DNA of 64,000 nt from Akebia trifoliata (Eukaryota > Streptophyta > Magnoliopsida > Ranunculales > Lardizabalaceae): assembly GCA_017979445.1 (NCBI GenBank), contig CM030717.1:27469132-27533131 (forward strand). Reading direction: 5' to 3'. Below the pieces are notes generated by a model that saw nothing but the letters and a program-made list of their open reading frames with translations, had not been told where the DNA came from and ran no database searches. The position numbers and the translations under genes were made by a program. This document shows positions 59,571-64,000 of this stretch, piece after piece. Numbering within the stretch: the stretch's first letter is position 1; each line of letters begins with the position of its first letter.

Positions 59571-60852
59571 GTGAAAATCGTGCATTTTCTCGCGATTTTG
59601 CTGATTTCGCTATGTGAGTTAAATTTTTTGATTTCTTTGGTAAATCAATGATTTTATGAATAATCTTGAAACTCTAACTACATAAAACCTTATCAATATT
59701 TCAAATGGAATGAAAACTATTTGAGAAAAACCTAAATCTACGCTTAAATCAAATCGAACATACGCGAACTTCGTCGATTTATTGACAAATGTTAAAACGA
59801 GAATAATATCATTGATTTAGATTATTTTCTATGAAAAATTTCATACAACTAGAGGATAAAAGGGAAGGCATCCTACCTCAGACTATTTTCAATGATTGAG
59901 CGGAATTTAAGCTTGTTTTCGCCCAATCTCAGAATTTTTTATCGAACAGAAATTGAAAATCTTTGCGTCCAAAGGTAGTCCTCGACGACGTATACGACTT
60001 TCCTTCTTGTGGCAAAATTCGGATCATTCTAGTTTGGGGTAGATCTGAGTTGCAAGGGTTGAGGAAAACTAAGGCTAAGTTTTGTTTGGAGAGAAGAATA
60101 AGAAAATCAGATTTTTTTTTCTTTAATTTTTTATATTTATACTTAAGTAGGGATGTAAGCATCATTTCAAAAATTGTTCTTCCTGAATATCGATTCAGAC
60201 ATTCTTATACTCTATTTCGGGTATTTTTTTACATGAATCTAAAGGTGCGATTGAATTCCTCCAATAATGTCTCTAAATTAAACTTTTACCAATTGGGTAA
60301 AAGTAGACATGAAACTTGAGAAATCGACAATTTTTTCATTCAACTTTTAATTAAAATATGCTTATAGTCTAAAGTATATTTTTCGACGCTTCTGAATCTA
60401 TTGGCAAAGTTAGTTAACCTCAAATATTTGAAATTAAGGATCCATACTTTTAAATCAACGTTAGAATATACAATTATTTTCTCGTGATGTACATTAAAAT
60501 TTTCAAGTCATTACAAATTCTATGTAAATGAAAACTCAATTGAAATATGGAAGGAGGCTAGGATTTTGATTAAAAGTAGAAAAAATGTTATGCGTGCACA
60601 ACTTCTATAAATTTCTATGGCTTAAGTATATACAATGTTAAAAGTACATAATGGTCATTAACGAAATTATGTTAAGAGCCTAATTATCTTGTGCTCCGAT
60701 TTTTGCAAACTTATAATTTATTTTGATTAATTTTTTTCATTATGGTTCAAATGGTGTATTTGTTTTCGGCAAATCCTAACTTGAGGAAAAATTTCATATA
60801 GATTGACCTACTAATTTCTTCAAGATACGTATTAAAAAATTGAGGTATTACA

Positions 60853-62095
60853 CTAGGGACTAGAAAAAGATAAGTTTGGGCTGTGATTAGTGTCTCAAAA
60901 TACTGATTTATCCGTATATTTCCCAGACATTTGTCCTAATTTACATCCCTATTTTATAATATTAAGTATATAATCATGTTAAGTATTGAATTATCATAGT
61001 ACATGTTCCACCATGTTAAATAGGCTTATTTACATGAAATAATTGTATTTGCCAGAAATTTGATTACATGCATGTTCACTGTATAGGTTAAAAATCAAAT
61101 CATCGAACATGAACTTGAAATCAAGAAAATAATTTTGCATTTCAACCAAGAGAATCAATGGAATAACCTGGTCAAAATTTAGCCCCAAAAGTGCTGACGT
61201 CACTGCGCGGCGGTGAAATTTTGGTAGATCGCCCTAATTTTTTAGGAGTTTACTCTGCACATGATCTTATCTACAAATGCGACGGTGGCTCGAAATTGAT
61301 CCTTCCATAAACTTAGACTTTTATAAATAGATTCATTCCCTAATGTGGAAAGAGTCTTTCTTCCTTTAACCTAAGACCCTGGGCCTTTTCTTTTGTATTT
61401 TCTATTTCTAGCTTAGGTTTTCTATAATTATCTTATTCAATAACAAAGGTGTTTTCTTTCTATCTTTCTTTTCCATTCACTTGTAATGATCTTAGGCTAA
61501 TCTCTCTTCTATTGGAGAGTGGAAAAGCCTAGAGCAAGCTTATCTTATTGTTGTAATTTTAATTTACTTATATCTTTTAATGTTTTAATGACTATGAATT
61601 CACTTCAAGGGTGGTCTACCCTTATGGATTAAGGCTAGAGTTGAGTTCTTATACCTTTCATGTTAGAATTAGATACCTCAAACTTAGATAAATTCAACAT
61701 GGTGCATGGTTAAGTTAGATATTTAGTTGTAAGAATTTCACATATTAGTGATGGAAAGAGTTCTATTATAGATAGTTTTCATTTGGTTTTCTTTTGCTAA
61801 ATCTTCTGACCTAAGGAGCTAACACCAAGCCCTCATGGTTGAGTTATCAAAGAGATTAAAAATTAGATTTTAGCTTAATAGTTTGGTCTACGTTGATCTA
61901 TTTTGTAATAGTGATTTCCATCCATTGTTCTTAGCTTAAATTCTCTTCTATTAGTTTATTTGCTAACAGCATTCAATTCTCTTTTAGTGACTTTAAAAAT
62001 GAAAAGACAATTTTTAATAATTTTGGTTTGAATAGTTTCATAATATTTGTTTGATTCTACCCCCTTTCCTAGTGTTCAAACCTCACTTGCCTTCC
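60853..62095 (+). mobile_element. LTR-like family K sequence, plus orientation
   Basis: ACTGATTTATCCGTATATTT and TCCCAGACATTTGTC near 60903-60938 recur inverted at 63664-63705. A TATA box TTATAAATAG lies at 61321-61330, about 415 bases downstream. The phrase CTCAAACTTAGATAAATTCAA near 61678-61698 recurs inverted near 62840. It looks like an LTR and leader. The element type is unknown to me. Confidence 0.5.
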
Positions 62096-62099
62096 AAGT

Positions 62100-62348
62100 T
62101 TGGTTATAAATTTAAGTTATAATCTATGCACACCATTATTCCATGCTTGCGCCAAACATATCGAAATAGATTATCATTTCATCCTTGAAAAGGTGTCTCT
62201 TGGATCCCTCGTCACTCAGTTTGTTTCCTCTCAACAACAACTTGCGGATATCTTGACCAAGTCTTTATCCCGAGATATCTTCTATGGATTACGCAACAAA
62301 CTTGACCTATGCTCGAGCATCCAGACAAGTTTGAGGGAAAGCATATAG
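62100..62348 (+). pseudogene. Copia RNase H C-terminal scrap
   Basis: An open frame reads KHIEIDYHFILEKVSLGSLV and then QQQLADILTKSLSRDIFYGL, the C-terminus of a copia polyprotein. It is a different copia family from that at 35681-55296 (there the wording is KHIDMKYHFLRDL). Everything upstream is missing. Beyond the stop at 62346 there may be the start of its 3' LTR, up to about 62655. Confidence 0.8.
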
Positions 62349-62659
62349 GAAAATAATCCAACCAGCAAATTGGATGGTTCAGATTCGTCTAAGGAGATCA
62401 AAGTTCCTACTACATGCAACATAGTGGTATCTACAATGCTAAGAGTCGATGAGCTAATTAAAGGATTTGACCAAGTCATTAAAAATCCTACCGTTGGACT
62501 TAAGTATCAATTGTCCAATATTCTCTCAATCCTTCTTTACTATCTTTGTTTCCATTTTAATGTAGATTTTCCTCTTTTTATTCCTTCAATTTCTATTTAA
62601 TTGTAGAGTTTCTTAAAGTAGGAAATCTCAACCTTTATTACTGTGTAAACACAGAACTC

Positions 62660-63715
62660 AAAAACTTCTGAAATTCTTTAGAGTGTGCCAAGAAAAGGAA
62701 AGAATGAAATCATAGAGGATCTTGAGAATTTGGGGATTAGGAATAAATTGGAGAAAATCAAGAGTGATTTCTCACAAGCTCTCGATTTCGTAGATATATC
62801 TTATGTATATTATTAGGAATCCACAAGCATAAATCATCTTCAACTTATCTAAGTATGGCCTATCTAGAATAAGCATAAAGGGTGCACGGTATTCAACTAA
62901 GGATCTTGATCCATAAGAGTTGATTAGACGTTATAGATAACCCAATAAACATTAAGCTTAAAAAATACAAGAAAGAAATTAAAATACATAATTAAACTTG
63001 CTCAAGGCTTCTCCACCTCTCCAAAGGAGGGAGAATTTAACCCATGATCATTACAAGAGAAAGGGAAAAAAAATATTAAAATAGAAAAAGAGCTCCTGCA
63101 TTGACAGATCAAAGTTACACCCTCTTTTCTCCTTCTAACAATTTTCAAGAAAATTTGTAGAAAAATAAAACTTAAATTAAAATGGAAGAGACCTAAAATT
63201 ATAAAAGAAATTTGACAAAAGGAAAGACAAATTACAGTAGGCCTAGGGTGCTATTTATAGATAATTCTCTTGTTCTGGAAAGATTTGTTAGGTGTGATCA
63301 TAGGCAATCAGATCACCCTCGTGTGTGGAGCTATGCAAAATCAGCCTAATTAATCATCTTTTTACCGTAGAACTATTAGGGTCCACTATGGTGTGATTGG
63401 GATGCAACAGAAATGGATCATATTTAGTCTAGTGCTTTAAATTTCATCCTTGATTGCTTTGGTGTGCCTAAATTACTTCATTTTATTCATTTTTATCATT
63501 TTGACTCATTGCATGCACAATCAACCTCATGATCTCCAAATTTCTCTAGTTTATTTAATTATTCATGCAATTATACCTAATTAGTATGTTAAAGCATGAA
63601 ATGAGATGATATGAGACATAAGTATGATTATTTACTAACAAATGTAAAATTAAGATCTACATTGTGATAAGTGTCCGGGAAATGTACATATAAATCAGTG
63701 TTTTAAGACACTACT
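62660..63715 (-). mobile_element. LTR-like family K sequence, minus orientation
   Basis: Inverted relative of 60853-62095. On the minus strand it starts near CACTGATTTATATGTACATT (63705), has a TATA box CTATAAATAG at 63251-63260, and ends in the AGATAAGTTGAAGATG region. The same family gives the fragment at 24740-25266. Confidence 0.5.
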
Positions 63716-64000
63716 AGTCAAAGGCCCCGAATTTCATTTGTATGTAATAGCAAGGGGATTGACTCCTTGGGGAGGCCGAACCTCCTTCAAACAAAAATAA
63801 CAAAGGGTCGACCATGGTAGCTTAACCACATAAATGTAACACGAAGAGAAGAGGGATCTACCAAGTGGTTGAACCTCTTTAAGGAGACGGAGAGAGGTCG
63901 ACCAATACAAGCTGAACCACATAGAGAAAACAATAAGGGAGGAGGGGTCAGCCAATGTGGTTGATCCGCCTAATTTTTTATTCGGATTTACGATTTGGAT
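63716..64000. other. No gene recognised; short diverged repeats
   Basis: GGTCGACCA, GGTCAGCCA and GGTTGAACC/GCTGAACCACATA phrases recur about every 50-60 bases, so this may be a degenerate tandem repeat cut by the window edge. Confidence 0.4.

Larger units (their letters stand above)
57408..60852 (-). mobile_element. Family G LTR (copy G), 3.45 kb
   Basis: On the minus strand starts TGTAATACCTCAATTTTTTA and ends CAGGACGTGACA. It follows copies E and F along its whole length, including TAAGCTGTAATATGCTCTA (58536-58554 here, 26630-26648 in E). No matching TSD is seen (aatta and ctagg), nor a primer site beside it. It could be a solo LTR with decayed TSD or the product of recombination between two elements. 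Confidence 0.75.

Overview
This window reads as AT-rich nuclear DNA from a dicot plant. It has no operons, long runs of A or T, TATA boxes of the form CTATAAATAG, and layer upon layer of LTR retrotransposons. I see no intact host gene, tRNA, rRNA or CRISPR array. Almost every support comes from element ends, target-site duplications (TSDs), primer sites and recognisable pieces of broken polyproteins. The species cannot be read from the sequence.

Layout. 1-7 kb: a truncated long LTR (224-1436, minus) and a decayed retroelement (J1) split by a complete 3.37 kb solo LTR (1959-5326) with a perfect TTTTG TSD. 7-20.6 kb: a second LTR of that family (7046-20632, TSD TCTCA) carrying a young, defective Ty3/Tat-like element (Tat1, 7678-18138, minus strand, TSD TAGGG, LTRs about 99 % alike by eye). 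20.6-34.5 kb: LTR wrecks of the same long-LTR family in both orientations, one pair with a tRNA-Met-type primer site, ending in a broken chromovirus-like gag-pol piece (33.0-34.5 kb). 34.5-55.3 kb: a Ty1/copia element (35681-55296, LTRs of 274 bp) inserted in a second J element and itself carrying an older Tat element (Tat2, from 38084), whose 3' end has been replaced by a second copy of the copia gag-integrase segment plus a solo Tat LTR (51591-53150). Tat2 also holds a possible captured plant gene (about 40.3-41.1 kb) and a PIF/Harbinger-like DNA transposon (43364-45892). 55.3-64 kb: pyrimidine-rich sequence, another long LTR (57408-60852) with a (TA)n tract, and two inverted LTR-like sequences flanking a copia RNase H scrap.

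The strongest biology is in the two Tat copies. They share a deletion of reverse transcriptase and RNase H, yet Tat1 looks recent, so the family seems to be moved by an outside partner. Their 3' untranslated regions carry a 33/34-bp hairpin repeat in which both stem arms change together. The long LTRs share a position where a GC-rich, partly palindromic module differs from copy to copy. The copia/Tat2 locus records an unequal recombination with a patch of apparent gene conversion. All percentages and homology calls were made by eye.
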